The translations under genes and the position numbers were made by a program. A stretch of DNA of 64,000 nucleotides from Azospirillum endophyticum (lineage in GTDB: Bacteria > Pseudomonadota > Alphaproteobacteria > Azospirillales > Azospirillaceae), in contig NZ_JAENHM010000073.1 of assembly GCF_016595245.1 (NCBI RefSeq), forward strand, positions 690,365-754,364, written 5' to 3'. Shown piece after piece: positions 32,837 to 41,210 of this stretch. The notes beneath the pieces were generated by a model. That model was not told the DNA's origin. It did no database searches and saw nothing but the letters and a program-made list of their open reading frames with translations. Each line of letters starts with the position of its first letter. The stretch's first letter is position 1.

Positions 32837-34087
32837 ATGACGGCGTGCGGGCTCGATTTCGGCACCTCGAACACGACGCTGGGCGTGCAGGACGCGGACG
32901 GCTTCCGGCTGCTGGCCCTCGACGGCACGCGCACCACCCTGCCGACCGCGGTGTTCTTCGATTTCGAGCATGACCGGACCACCATCGGGCAGGCGGCCAT
33001 CGACGGCTATGTATCGGGGGTGGAAGGTCGGCTGATGCGCTCCATCAAGTCGATGCTCGGCACCGATCTGATCGACGCCGACACCGCGCTGCGCAAGGGC
33101 CGTATCAGCTTCCGCGCGGTGATCGGCACCTTTCTCGACCTGGTGAAGAAGCGGGCGGAGGACGCGCTGGACGGCCCGCTGGGCGACGTCGTCGTCGGCC
33201 GCCCGGTCCATTTCGTCGACGGCGACCCGGCGGGCGACGCGGCGGCCGAAGAGGCGCTGGGGCAGATCGCGCGGGCGGCTGGATTCCGCAACGTCTCCTT
33301 CCAGTTCGAACCCATCGCCGCCGCGCTCGATTACGAGCAGCAGGTGGCGGGAGAGGAACTGGCGCTGATCGCCGACATCGGCGGCGGCACGTCGGATTTT
33401 TCCGTCGTGCGCATCGGGCCGGGCCGGCGCGGCAAGCCCGACCGGTCCGGCGACATCCTGGCCAATGACGGCATCCGCGTCGGCGGCACCGACTTCGACC
33501 GTGACCTCAGCATCGCCACCGCCATGCCCGAGCTGGGGCTGGGCAGCGCCCTGAAGCGCGCCGGCCTGCTGGCGCCCAGGAGCATCTATTTCGATCTGGC
33601 GACCTGGTCGAAGATCAATTTCCTCTACACCGCCAAGGCGATGGCGGAGCTGGAGCGTCTGCAGCGCGATTCCGCCGAGCCGGAGAAGATCGAGCGCCTG
33701 ATCGGCGTGGTCGAACATCGCCAGGGCCATGCGCTCGCCATGGCGGTGGAGCGCACCAAGATCGCCCTGTCCGATCGGGAGGCGGCGGAGCTGGCGCTGG
33801 ATTGGGGCGACGGAAAACTGGCCCTGCCGGTGGACCGGGAGGCGCTGAACCGCGCCACCGGATCGCTCGCCGCGCGCATCGGGACCCGCATCCGCGACTG
33901 TCTGGCCGAGGCGGGCGTGACTGCCGACCGCATCGACGCGGTGTTCCTGACCGGCGGCTCCACCCTGCTGCCCCAGGTGCGCGAGGCGATCCTGGCCGAA
34001 GCGCCCGGCGCGCGGGTGGTGGAGGGCAACATCTTCGGCTCCGTCGGCCTTGGGCTGACGGTGGAAGCGCTGCGGCGCTATGGCTGA
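32837..34087 (+). CDS. YegD-type Hsp70-family protein
   Basis: 416 residues, an actin-fold ATPase without the DnaK substrate-binding domain. Phosphate 1 loop LDFGTSNTTLG, phosphate 2 loop IADIGGGTSDFSVV and the adenosine motif FLTGGSTLLPQVR are intact. The length and GFRNVSFQFEPIAAALDYE match the E. coli YegD family, whose function is poorly known; it may act as a chaperone or regulator. In E. coli yegD neighbours the yegI/yegK kinase-phosphatase genes, which here sit 30 kb away at the window start. Confidence 0.88.
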   Translation: MTACGLDFGTSNTTLGVQDADGFRLLALDGTRTTLPTAVFFDFEHDRTTIGQAAIDGYVSGVEGRLMRSIKSMLGTDLIDADTALRKGRISFRAVIGTFLDLVKKRAEDALDGPLGDVVVGRPVHFVDGDPAGDAAAEEALGQIARAAGFRNVSFQFEPIAAALDYEQQVAGEELALIADIGGGTSDFSVVRIGPGRRGKPDRSGDILANDGIRVGGTDFDRDLSIATAMPELGLGSALKRAGLLAPRSIYFDLATWSKINFLYTAKAMAELERLQRDSAEPEKIERLIGVVEHRQGHALAMAVERTKIALSDREAAELALDWGDGKLALPVDREALNRATGSLAARIGTRIRDCLAEAGVTADRIDAVFLTGGSTLLPQVREAILAEAPGARVVEGNIFGSVGLGLTVEALRRYG

Positions 34088-34105
34088 CGAAGTTTGGGTG
34101 TGAAG

Positions 34106-34137
34106 GCGGCGGGGGTGGGACGTCGCTCCCACCCCCG
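34106..34137. terminator. Hairpin between convergent yegD-like and mrp genes
   Basis: CGGGGGTGGGA (34110-34120) pairs with TCCCACCCCCG (34127-34137), and GCGGC/GCCGC can extend the stem. It sits between convergent stops at 34087 and 34143 and probably ends transcription from both sides. Confidence 0.6.
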
Positions 34138-34142
34138 GCCGC

Positions 34143-35291
34143 TCACTGCACCACGATGCGCGGCGCGGCGCGGCCGCCGGTGCCGCCGCCGATCTTTTCC
34201 CAAAGGCGGGTGGCGATGCGGCGATAGGACTGGGCATGGTCGGACTCCGGCTGCGACACCACGATCGGCTGGCCCTGGTCCGAGGTTTCACGGATCGACA
34301 GGTGCAGCGGGATCTCGCCCAGGAATTCCATGCCGAGGTCGTCGGCTTCCTTGCGGGCGCCGCCGTGGCTGAAGATGTCGGTGCGATGGCCGCAGTTGGG
34401 GCAGCAGAAATAGCTCATGTTCTCGATGATGCCCAGCACCGGCACATCGACCCGGCGGAACATGTTCAACCCCTTGCGGGCATCCAGCAGGGCGATGTCC
34501 TGCGGGGTGGAGACGATCACCGCACCCGCCAGCGGCACCTGCTGGGCCATGGTCAGCTGGGCGTCGCCGGTGCCCGGCGGCATGTCGACGACCAGGATGT
34601 CGAGAGTGCCCCAGTTGACGTCGCGCAGCATCTGCTGCAGCGCGCTCATCACCATCGGGCCGCGCCAGATCATCGGCGTGTCCTCGGCCACCAGGAAGCC
34701 CATGGACATCACCTTGATGCCGTAATTCTCCATCGGCTCCAGGCGCTTGCCGTCGGGGCTGTTGGGCCGGCCGGAGATGCCCATCATGCGCGGCATCGAC
34801 GGGCCGTAGATGTCGGCGTCGAGCAGCCCGACCTTCAGACCGTTGGCTGCCAGCGCCAGCGCCAGATTGGCCGCGGTGGTCGACTTGCCCACACCGCCCT
34901 TGCCCGACGCCACCGCGACGATGGACTTCACGCCGGGGACGAGCGGCTTTTGCGGGTCGGTCTGCGGGGTGCCGTGGGAATGTCCATGGCCCCCGCCATG
35001 TGAATGGGCATGCCCCTGTTGGGGTGCGGCCTGGGGCGTCGCGCGATGGGCGGTGAGCACCGCGGTGACCGACAATACGCCGGGCAGGGCGTCCACCGCC
35101 TTCTCGGCGGCGTGGCGCAGCGGTTCGGCCTGGGCGCCGCGCTTGGGATCGACTTCGATGGAAAAAGCGACATGCCCGTCGCGCACCACGAGGCCCGACA
35201 ACATGCCCAAACTGACGATGTCGCCGCCCCGGTCCGGGTCGATGACCGTCTTCAGCGCCTGCATGACTTGAGCTTCGCTGATCTGCGCCAT
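34143..35291 (-). CDS. mrp: Mrp/ApbC-type Fe-S cluster carrier ATPase
   Basis: 382 residues from the ATG at 35291; eight extra in-frame codons upstream are not conserved. The N-terminal MIP18/DUF59 domain (about 1-85) is joined by a His-rich linker (HAHSHGGGHGHSH near residue 100) to the ParA-like ATPase. That domain has the deviant Walker A GKGGVGKST, DADIYGPSMPRMMG and the cluster-binding CCPNCG. Mrp proteins carry and insert Fe-S clusters. The His-rich linker is longer than usual and could bind metal. It is divergent from hflK, a conserved alphaproteobacterial neighbour. Confidence 0.93.
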   Translation of the reverse strand: MAQISEAQVMQALKTVIDPDRGGDIVSLGMLSGLVVRDGHVAFSIEVDPKRGAQAEPLRHAAEKAVDALPGVLSVTAVLTAHRATPQAAPQQGHAHSHGGGHGHSHGTPQTDPQKPLVPGVKSIVAVASGKGGVGKSTTAANLALALAANGLKVGLLDADIYGPSMPRMMGISGRPNSPDGKRLEPMENYGIKVMSMGFLVAEDTPMIWRGPMVMSALQQMLRDVNWGTLDILVVDMPPGTGDAQLTMAQQVPLAGAVIVSTPQDIALLDARKGLNMFRRVDVPVLGIIENMSYFCCPNCGHRTDIFSHGGARKEADDLGMEFLGEIPLHLSIRETSDQGQPIVVSQPESDHAQSYRRIATRLWEKIGGGTGGRAAPRIVVQ

Positions 35292-35463
35292 GGTTGAAAA
35301 CTCCGCTGTCTTCACGATATTGGCGGATATCCGTTGGTGGAATCCTTGCCGAAGGGTATGGGGGACTATAGGACCGGCGGACGAGATCGGTAAAGGGATG
35401 CGCGGGGCTTAAGCCATTGCGCTTCCACATGATGGGACGAATCGCAGAGGGGGACGCAGTCGG

Positions 35464-36723
35464 ATGCCGTGGAACAATCAAGGTGGGGGCGGTGGTGGTG
35501 GCCCCTGGGGTCCTCCGCCGGGCAACAACGGCCCGGGCAACCCGTGGGGGCGCCCCCAGGGCGGGGGAAATGGCGGCGGTGGCGGTGGCCCGCAGCCTCC
35601 CGACCTTGAGGATCTCCTGCGCCGGAGCCAGGACCGCCTGCGCCGCGCCATGCCCGGCGGCTTCGGCAGCGGCCGCGGCGTGGCTCTGGTCGTGGGCGTT
35701 CTCGGCCTGATCTGGCTGGCCAGCGGCATCTATCGCGTCGAGGCGGACGAGCAGGGCGTCGTCATGCGCTTCGGCCAGTGGACCCGCACCGAGCAGCCCG
35801 GCCTGCGCTACCGCCTGCCGTCGCCGATCGAGGCGGTGCTGCTGCCCAAGGTGACGCGCGTCAACCGGATCGAGGTCGGCTACCGGTCTTCCGGCGGCGG
35901 CGGTCGCACCGACCGCGACGTGCCGGACGAATCGCTGATGCTGACCGGCGACGAGAACATCATCGACATCGATTTCACGGTTTTCTGGGTCATCAAGGAC
36001 GCCGGCAACTTCCTGTTCAAGATCCGCGAGCCGGAAGTGACGGTGAAGAAGGCGGCGGAAAGCGCCATGCGCGAGGTCATCGGCCGCACCGACCTGCAGC
36101 CGGCCCTGACCGAGGCCCGCCAGCAGATCGAAACCTCGACCCGCCAGCTTCTCCAGACCATGCTGGACGAATATCAGGCCGGCATCGAGATCACCCAGGT
36201 CCAGCTGCAGAAGGCCGATCCGCCGCAGCCGGTCATCGACGCCTTCAACGACGTGCAGCGTGCCCGCGCCGACCGCGAGCGCGCCCGCAACGAAGCCGAA
36301 GCCTACCGCAACGACATCATCCCGCGTGCCCGCGGCGAGGCGGAGCGGCTGGTGCAGGAGGCCTCGGCCTATCGCGAGCAGGTGGTCAGCCTCGCACAGG
36401 GCGATGCCGAACGTTTCCGCAAGGTGTACGAGGCCTACGCCCTGAACAAGGACGTCACCGCCAAGCGCATGTATCTGGAGACCATGGAAGAGATCTTCCG
36501 CGGCCGGAACAAGATCATCGTGGACGGATCGGCGCAGAACGTCGTGCCGTATCTTCCGCTGAACCAGCTGGCTCCGAACGCCGCTCCGGCGCAGCAGGCT
36601 CCGCGCCAGGCGCAGCCGAGCCAGAGCGGCAATCAGGGTGGCGCACGGTCCGGCACGCAGACGCAGCCGCTGTCCGCGCTGCCTCCGAATTCGCCCCAGA
36701 CCCCTTCAATGTCCGGCCAGTGA
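35464..36723 (+). CDS. hflK: HflK, membrane protease modulator (SPFH family)
   Basis: 419 residues with an AGAGGGGG site. A Gly/Pro-rich cytoplasmic N-terminus (1-50) is followed by one membrane helix (about 77-95, ALVVGVLGLIWLASGIY). The SPFH/band-7 domain starts at EADEQGVVMRFGQW. A long coiled coil with Arg/Glu repeats and a Pro/Gln-rich tail complete it. HflK and HflC form a large periplasmic cage around FtsH and limit its proteolysis. It lies 13 bases before hflC. Confidence 0.94.
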   Translation: MPWNNQGGGGGGGPWGPPPGNNGPGNPWGRPQGGGNGGGGGGPQPPDLEDLLRRSQDRLRRAMPGGFGSGRGVALVVGVLGLIWLASGIYRVEADEQGVVMRFGQWTRTEQPGLRYRLPSPIEAVLLPKVTRVNRIEVGYRSSGGGGRTDRDVPDESLMLTGDENIIDIDFTVFWVIKDAGNFLFKIREPEVTVKKAAESAMREVIGRTDLQPALTEARQQIETSTRQLLQTMLDEYQAGIEITQVQLQKADPPQPVIDAFNDVQRARADRERARNEAEAYRNDIIPRARGEAERLVQEASAYREQVVSLAQGDAERFRKVYEAYALNKDVTAKRMYLETMEEIFRGRNKIIVDGSAQNVVPYLPLNQLAPNAAPAQQAPRQAQPSQSGNQGGARSGTQTQPLSALPPNSPQTPSMSGQ

Positions 36724-36736
36724 GGAGGATCGCATC

Positions 36737-37669
36737 ATGAAACGCACCCTCGCCATCGCCGGTATCGCCATCGTCGCCCTGGGCGTCGTCGCGTCGTCCG
36801 CCCTGTTCACCGTCAACGAGGCCCAGCAGGCGCTGGTCCTGCAATTCGGCGAACCGCGCCGGATGATCCAGGACCCGGGCCTGAAGGTGAAGATCCCCTT
36901 CATCCAGGAAGTCCGTCTTCTCGACCGCCGCGTGCTCGACCTCGATCCGCCGGTGGAGCAGGTGATCCTCGCCGACCAGAAGCGCCTGGACGTCGACGCT
37001 TTCGCCCGCTATCGCATCCAGGATCCGCTGCGTTTCTACCAGACCGCCGGGACCGAGGCGGTGGCGGAAACCCGCCTGAACTCGATCGTCAACTCCTCGC
37101 TGCGCCGCGTGCTCGGCAACGTCACGGTGCTGGCCGTCCTGTCGGACGAGCGCGCCCGCATCATGACCGACATCAAGGGGCAGGTGAACGACGAGGCCAA
37201 GCGCTTCGGCATCGAGATCGTCGACGTGCGCATCCGCCGCGCCGACCTGCCGGAGGAGACCAGCCAGTCGATCTTCGCCCGCATGCGTTCCGAGCGCGAG
37301 CGGGAGGCGTCGGAAGCCCGCGCCCAGGGCCAGGAACAGTCGCAGCAGATCAAGTCGCGCGCCGAGCGCGAACGCACGGTCATCATCGCCGAGGCCCAGC
37401 GCGACGCGCAGATCCTGCGCGGCGAAGGCGACAACAACGCGCTCAAGCTGATCGCCGAGGCGACGTCGCAGGACCCGGGCTTCTATGGCTTCTACCGCTC
37501 GCTCGAGGCTTATCGGAAGTCGCTGAACGGCAACGACACCACCATGGTGCTGTCGCCGACCGGCGAGTTCTTCCGCTACTTCAACGGGACCGGTCCGCAA
37601 TCGGCCGGCGGACCTTCCGCTCCGGCTGCTGCGCCGGCACCGGCACCGGTTCCCGCTCCGGTGCAGTAA
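36737..37669 (+). CDS. hflC: HflC, membrane protease modulator (SPFH family)
   Basis: 310 residues, start at the ATG with a GAGGAGGAT site. An N-terminal membrane helix (IAGIAIVALGVVASSALF) is followed by VNEAQQALVLQFGEPRR and the SPFH domain, then a coiled coil with SEREREASEARAQGQ. Ends in an Ala/Pro repeat tail. Partner of HflK in the FtsH-HflKC complex. A 13-bp hairpin follows the gene before degP. Confidence 0.95.
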   Translation: MKRTLAIAGIAIVALGVVASSALFTVNEAQQALVLQFGEPRRMIQDPGLKVKIPFIQEVRLLDRRVLDLDPPVEQVILADQKRLDVDAFARYRIQDPLRFYQTAGTEAVAETRLNSIVNSSLRRVLGNVTVLAVLSDERARIMTDIKGQVNDEAKRFGIEIVDVRIRRADLPEETSQSIFARMRSEREREASEARAQGQEQSQQIKSRAERERTVIIAEAQRDAQILRGEGDNNALKLIAEATSQDPGFYGFYRSLEAYRKSLNGNDTTMVLSPTGEFFRYFNGTGPQSAGGPSAPAAAPAPAPVPAPVQ

Positions 37670-37693
37670 GACCGCAGACCGGAACAAGCTGCA

Positions 37694-37729
37694 TGCGGCC
37701 GGATCGGGTTCCCCCTCGATCCGGCCGCA
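37694..37729 (+). repeat. 13-bp perfect hairpin between hflC and degP
   Basis: TGCGGCCGGATCG (37694-37706) pairs with CGATCCGGCCGCA (37717-37729) around a 10-base loop. No U-run follows. It could attenuate read-through to degP or protect the hflKC message 3' end. Confidence 0.55.
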
Positions 37730-37931
37730 GCCATGTCCGGGTAGGCGGTGTCCGGCGGGCGGTCCGCGGCAATGCTTCAAAGGAAATCCTAGGGCTTAAG
37801 ATTTCCACTGGTGCCGACTGGACCGGCACGCCATCTTGCGGCCATACTCATGGACCAACACATATACGGCCCAGAACTGGGCGGCCGCTCCCGCTCACGG
37901 AACCGGCCGGACGTCTGGTAGGGAGAGCACG

Positions 37932-39515
37932 TTGATTCGCATACCCAACTTCGAACCCGCCACGCGCGGCGCCGTGGCCGAGGCCCGGCCCCGCAAGGCG
38001 GGCGTCCGGCCGCTGGTCGCCGCCATCGTCTGGGGCATGACGTCGGTCATGGCCGGTGGCGCCGTGACGGGCGTTCTCGCCGCCGCACCGGCCCAGGCCC
38101 AGGCGGCGACGCCGAGCCGCAACGCGCCGGGCAGCTTCGCCGACCTGGCGGAAAAGCTGCTGCCGGCGGTCGTCAACATCTCCACCAGCCAGAACGCGCC
38201 GCAGCGCCCGCAAGGCCAGCGGCCGGAAATCCCGCAGTTCCCGCCGGGCTCGCCCTTCGAGGATTTCTTCAAGGATTTCTTCGACCGCCAGCAGCAGCAG
38301 GACCAGCCGCAGCGCAAGGCGACCTCGCTCGGTTCCGGCTTCATCATCGACGCCAAGAACGGGTACGTGGTGACGAACAACCACGTCGTTCAGGACGCCG
38401 ACGAGATCACCGTCATCCTGCAGGACGACACCAACATCAAGGCCGAACTGGTCGGCAAGGACAGCAAGACCGATCTCGCCCTGCTGAAGATCAAGACCAG
38501 CCATCCGCTGGTCGCCGTCCCCTTCGGCGACAGCGATGCCATGCGCGTCGGCGACTGGGTGCTGGCGATCGGCAACCCGTTCGGCCTGGGCGGTTCGGTG
38601 ACCGCCGGCATCATCTCGGCCCGCCAGCGCAACATCGACGCCGGCCCCTACGACGATTTCCTGCAGACCGATGCCTCGATCAACCGCGGCAATTCCGGCG
38701 GCCCGATGTTCAACCTGAACGGCGAGGTCATCGGCATCAACACCGCCATCTTCTCGCCCTCCGGCGGCTCGGTCGGCATCGGCTTCGCCATTCCGTCCAA
38801 CCTCGCCAAGCAGGTGGTGGCGCAGTTGAAGGACTATGGCAAGACCCGCCGCGGCTGGCTGGGCGTGCGCATCCAGGCGGTGACGCCGGAGATCGCCGAA
38901 AGCCTGGGCCTGCCCGGCCACAAGGGGGCGCTCGTCGCCTCCGTCACCCCCGACGGCCCGGCGGCCAAGGGCGGCATCCAGGCCGGCGACGTGGTCACCA
39001 AGTTCGACGGCAAGGAAATCGACGAGATGCGGCGCCTGCCGCGGGTCGTCGCCGAAACCGGCATCGACAAGGCGGTTCCGGTCGAGGTCTGGCGCAAGGG
39101 CAAGGCGCAGACCGTGCAGGTGAAGGTCGGCGAGCTGGAGGCCGCGGAGGAGCAGGGCCTGCTCGCCGCCGGTCCGGATGACAAGCAGCAGCCCAAGGAC
39201 AAGGCGCCGGCCCAGAAGCCGACCGAATCGCTCGGCATGAAGCTGACCGCCATCACGCCGGAGCTGCGTCAGCAGTACGAGATCAAGCCCGATATGAAGG
39301 GCGTGGTCATCACCGAGGTGGCGGGCAACTCCACGGCGGGGGAAAAGGGCCTGCGTGCTGGCGACGTCATCATCGAGGTCGGCCAGGAAGAAGTGCGCAA
39401 GCCCGAGGACGTGACCGCCAAGGTCCAGAAGGCGAAGGAGCAGAACAAGAAGTCCGTCCTGCTCCTGGTCGACCGCAAGGGCGACTTGCGCTTCGTGGCG
39501 ATCCCGCTCAGCTGA
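37932..39515 (+). CDS. DegP/HtrA-type periplasmic serine endoprotease
   Basis: 527 residues from a TTG at 37932 with a GGGAGAG site at good spacing; the frame extends to 37836 with no ribosome site. A long signal region ends near AQAQAA. The trypsin-like domain has the full triad: His151 in NNHVVQ, Asp181 in SKTDLALL and Ser255 in RGNSGGP. A Q-rich loop (QQQQDQPQ) precedes the active-site His. Two PDZ domains follow (about 305-395 and 430-520). It degrades or refolds damaged envelope proteins. Position after hflKC is conserved in the group; a DegQ/DegP/MucD distinction cannot be made. Confidence 0.93.
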   Translation: MIRIPNFEPATRGAVAEARPRKAGVRPLVAAIVWGMTSVMAGGAVTGVLAAAPAQAQAATPSRNAPGSFADLAEKLLPAVVNISTSQNAPQRPQGQRPEIPQFPPGSPFEDFFKDFFDRQQQQDQPQRKATSLGSGFIIDAKNGYVVTNNHVVQDADEITVILQDDTNIKAELVGKDSKTDLALLKIKTSHPLVAVPFGDSDAMRVGDWVLAIGNPFGLGGSVTAGIISARQRNIDAGPYDDFLQTDASINRGNSGGPMFNLNGEVIGINTAIFSPSGGSVGIGFAIPSNLAKQVVAQLKDYGKTRRGWLGVRIQAVTPEIAESLGLPGHKGALVASVTPDGPAAKGGIQAGDVVTKFDGKEIDEMRRLPRVVAETGIDKAVPVEVWRKGKAQTVQVKVGELEAAEEQGLLAAGPDDKQQPKDKAPAQKPTESLGMKLTAITPELRQQYEIKPDMKGVVITEVAGNSTAGEKGLRAGDVIIEVGQEEVRKPEDVTAKVQKAKEQNKKSVLLLVDRKGDLRFVAIPLS

Positions 39516-39531
39516 TCGGTCGCGGTGAAAG

Positions 39532-39569
39532 AAAAAGGGCGCCGGCGGGAGACCGCCGGCGCCCTTTTT
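39532..39569. terminator. Strong Rho-independent terminator after degP
   Basis: GGGCGCCGGCGG (39537-39548) and CCGCCGGCGCCC (39553-39564) flank a GAGA loop, with five A before and five T after. It can work in both directions, serving degP and the minus-strand gene at 39631. Confidence 0.9.
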
Positions 39570-39630
39570 GTATGCCGATGATGCAAAGATGGCCGACGCA
39601 GGGAGGGCCTAGGCGGGAACCGCCTGTGCC

Positions 39631-39804
39631 CTACACCCCGTCCAGCAGCATCGCCACGGCGACCGTGCCCGCCAGCAGGGCGCACAGCGCAGCGACGATG
39701 GCGAGACTGCGCAGGTACTGGCGGAACTCTCCCTGCTTCCATGCACTGCGCCCGAGCAGCACCAGATAGCCCGCCACTGCGGCGGCGATGATCTGCCAAC
39801 CCAT
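39631..39804 (-). CDS. Small two-helix membrane protein
   Basis: 57 residues from the ATG at 39804; a longer frame from 39861 is possible. Two hydrophobic segments (WQIIAAAVAGYLVLLG and LAIVAALCALLAGTVAVAMLL) are separated by a basic turn (RSAWKQGEFRQYLRS). The layout suggests both ends on the same side of the membrane. The family is not recognised. It is convergent with degP and shares its terminator. Confidence 0.6.
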   Translation of the reverse strand: MGWQIIAAAVAGYLVLLGRSAWKQGEFRQYLRSLAIVAALCALLAGTVAVAMLLDGV

Positions 39805-40329
39805 CCTGCCCTCGTCCCCATCTCCGCCGGGTGGCGGAACTTGGCGGAAAAGCGCATGCACGGTCGCGCAGGGTCAAGCGTCACGACGGCTGTCGATGGC
39901 GTTTCTATACCGAAAGCATGCGTTCTCCTTTCGGGTTATCTGTTGGCATCACCACGTCGGCGATCATCGGCACAACTTCATGTGAGATTTTTGCGGCATA
40001 CCTCGCTTATGGGTCGCAGTCATACGCAAATAAGTGGTGGTTAACAAAACAGTTAATGCCTTCGAGTGCCGCAATGTTCGCTGTTGTGATATCTTTGGAT
40101 CCTGAAATCTTGGGGAGGCTTTGCGCATATGCCCAATGCGTTCTTCTTTTAACTCTGGAGAGTGGTACCGTAGGACACGACACGGGGGTAACCTCCCCCT
40201 AAATAACGGCCTGTCGAAGCCATCGGGGGGTAGTCGCAGCATCGCCAATGCGCCGCGACCGTCCTTTGTACAACGGCTTTCACCGGGCCAAGACGTCATG
40301 ACGATGGACCAAAATTGCGGGAGCGGACG
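39805..40329. promoter_or_regulatory. AT-rich intergenic region upstream of the LuxR-type regulator
   Basis: 525 bases with no convincing gene. The part from 39900 to 40150 is markedly AT-richer than its surroundings. A 94-codon frame from 39918 has no ribosome site and odd composition. The length suggests several control sites for the regulator; none is recognised with certainty. Confidence 0.4.
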
Positions 40330-41019
40330 ATGGACTCAGTGCGCGCTTTTCTAGTCGACTCGAACAAGCTGTTTCGCGAGGGGCTGAAGCGGCTGCTCGA
40401 TGATTCGCCCTTCCAGATCGTCGCTGAGGCGGGAAACCTGCGGGAGGCGCTGGGCTCGGTCGAGAACGGCCTGCGGCCGCAGCTCGTCCTCCTGGACCTG
40501 CAGAATGGCGGCGACGAGGAAGCCGACGGCATGCGCCGCCTGCGTGCCCTGCTGCCGGATACCCGGCTGGTCATCCTGACCAGCGATCTGTGCACCCGCC
40601 GTCTTGCCAATGCGCTCGAAGCCGGTGCCGACGGCTACCTGATGAAGGATCTGTCGTCCGATGCGCTCGCCCAGTCGCTGAAGCTGGTGATGATGGGCGA
40701 GAAGGTGTTCCCGACCCATCTGGCGGCGCTGCTGATTTCCGGCCGCGTCAACGGCAACGGCACCGAGATGCCGGTGTCGCGCAAGGGCCTGTCGCAGCGC
40801 GAGGTTCAGATCCTGCGCTGCCTGCTGAACGGCGACAGCAACAAGATGATCGCCAACCACCTGAACATCACGGAAGCCACCGTGAAGGTTCACCTGAAGA
40901 GCCTGCTGCGCAAGATCAACGCCTCCAACCGCACTCAGGCCGCCATCTGGGCGCTGAACAACGGCATTGGCGGCGAGTTGGCCGGTGCCAACGTGGTCGC
41001 GGCGGCGGCGAACCAGTAA
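40330..41019 (+). CDS. NarL/LuxR-type response regulator
   Basis: 229 residues, start at the ATG with a GGGAG site. The receiver domain has VDSN, phospho-acceptor Asp56 in LLDLQN, and Lys in LMKDLS. The LuxR HTH domain (about 150-215) reads LSQREVQILRCLLNGDSNKMIANHLNI then EATVKVHLKSLLRKI. No sensor kinase gene is adjacent, so it is an orphan regulator here. Target genes cannot be read from the sequence. Confidence 0.9.
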   Translation: MDSVRAFLVDSNKLFREGLKRLLDDSPFQIVAEAGNLREALGSVENGLRPQLVLLDLQNGGDEEADGMRRLRALLPDTRLVILTSDLCTRRLANALEAGADGYLMKDLSSDALAQSLKLVMMGEKVFPTHLAALLISGRVNGNGTEMPVSRKGLSQREVQILRCLLNGDSNKMIANHLNITEATVKVHLKSLLRKINASNRTQAAIWALNNGIGGELAGANVVAAAANQ

Positions 41020-41135
41020 CGGCGCACCCGTCCATTACCCCCATCCCGGTCTTCCCCTGCGGGCGGACGGATCCTTCGATCCGTCGCTCGCCGGGGGAAG
41101 GGCAGGGACGAGGCGGTCGTTGCATGACATGGATT

Positions 41136-41162
41136 GCCCGCCTGATTGAAGGCGGGCTTTTT
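41136..41162 (+). terminator. Rho-independent terminator
   Basis: GCCCGCCT (41136-41143) pairs with AGGCGGGC (41150-41157), followed by five T. It ends the LuxR-type regulator transcript. A further palindrome (GACGGATC/GATCCGTC) lies upstream near 41066-41085. Confidence 0.85.
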
Positions 41163-41210
41163 CATGTCCGTGGTGTCGGAATTCACAAAATCCGGGCAGC
41201 CTGTCGGGCA

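Noticed and set aside
39918..40202. A 94-codon frame upstream of the LuxR-type regulator
   Set aside because: No ribosome site at suitable spacing, and the AT-rich composition fits a promoter region better than a gene.
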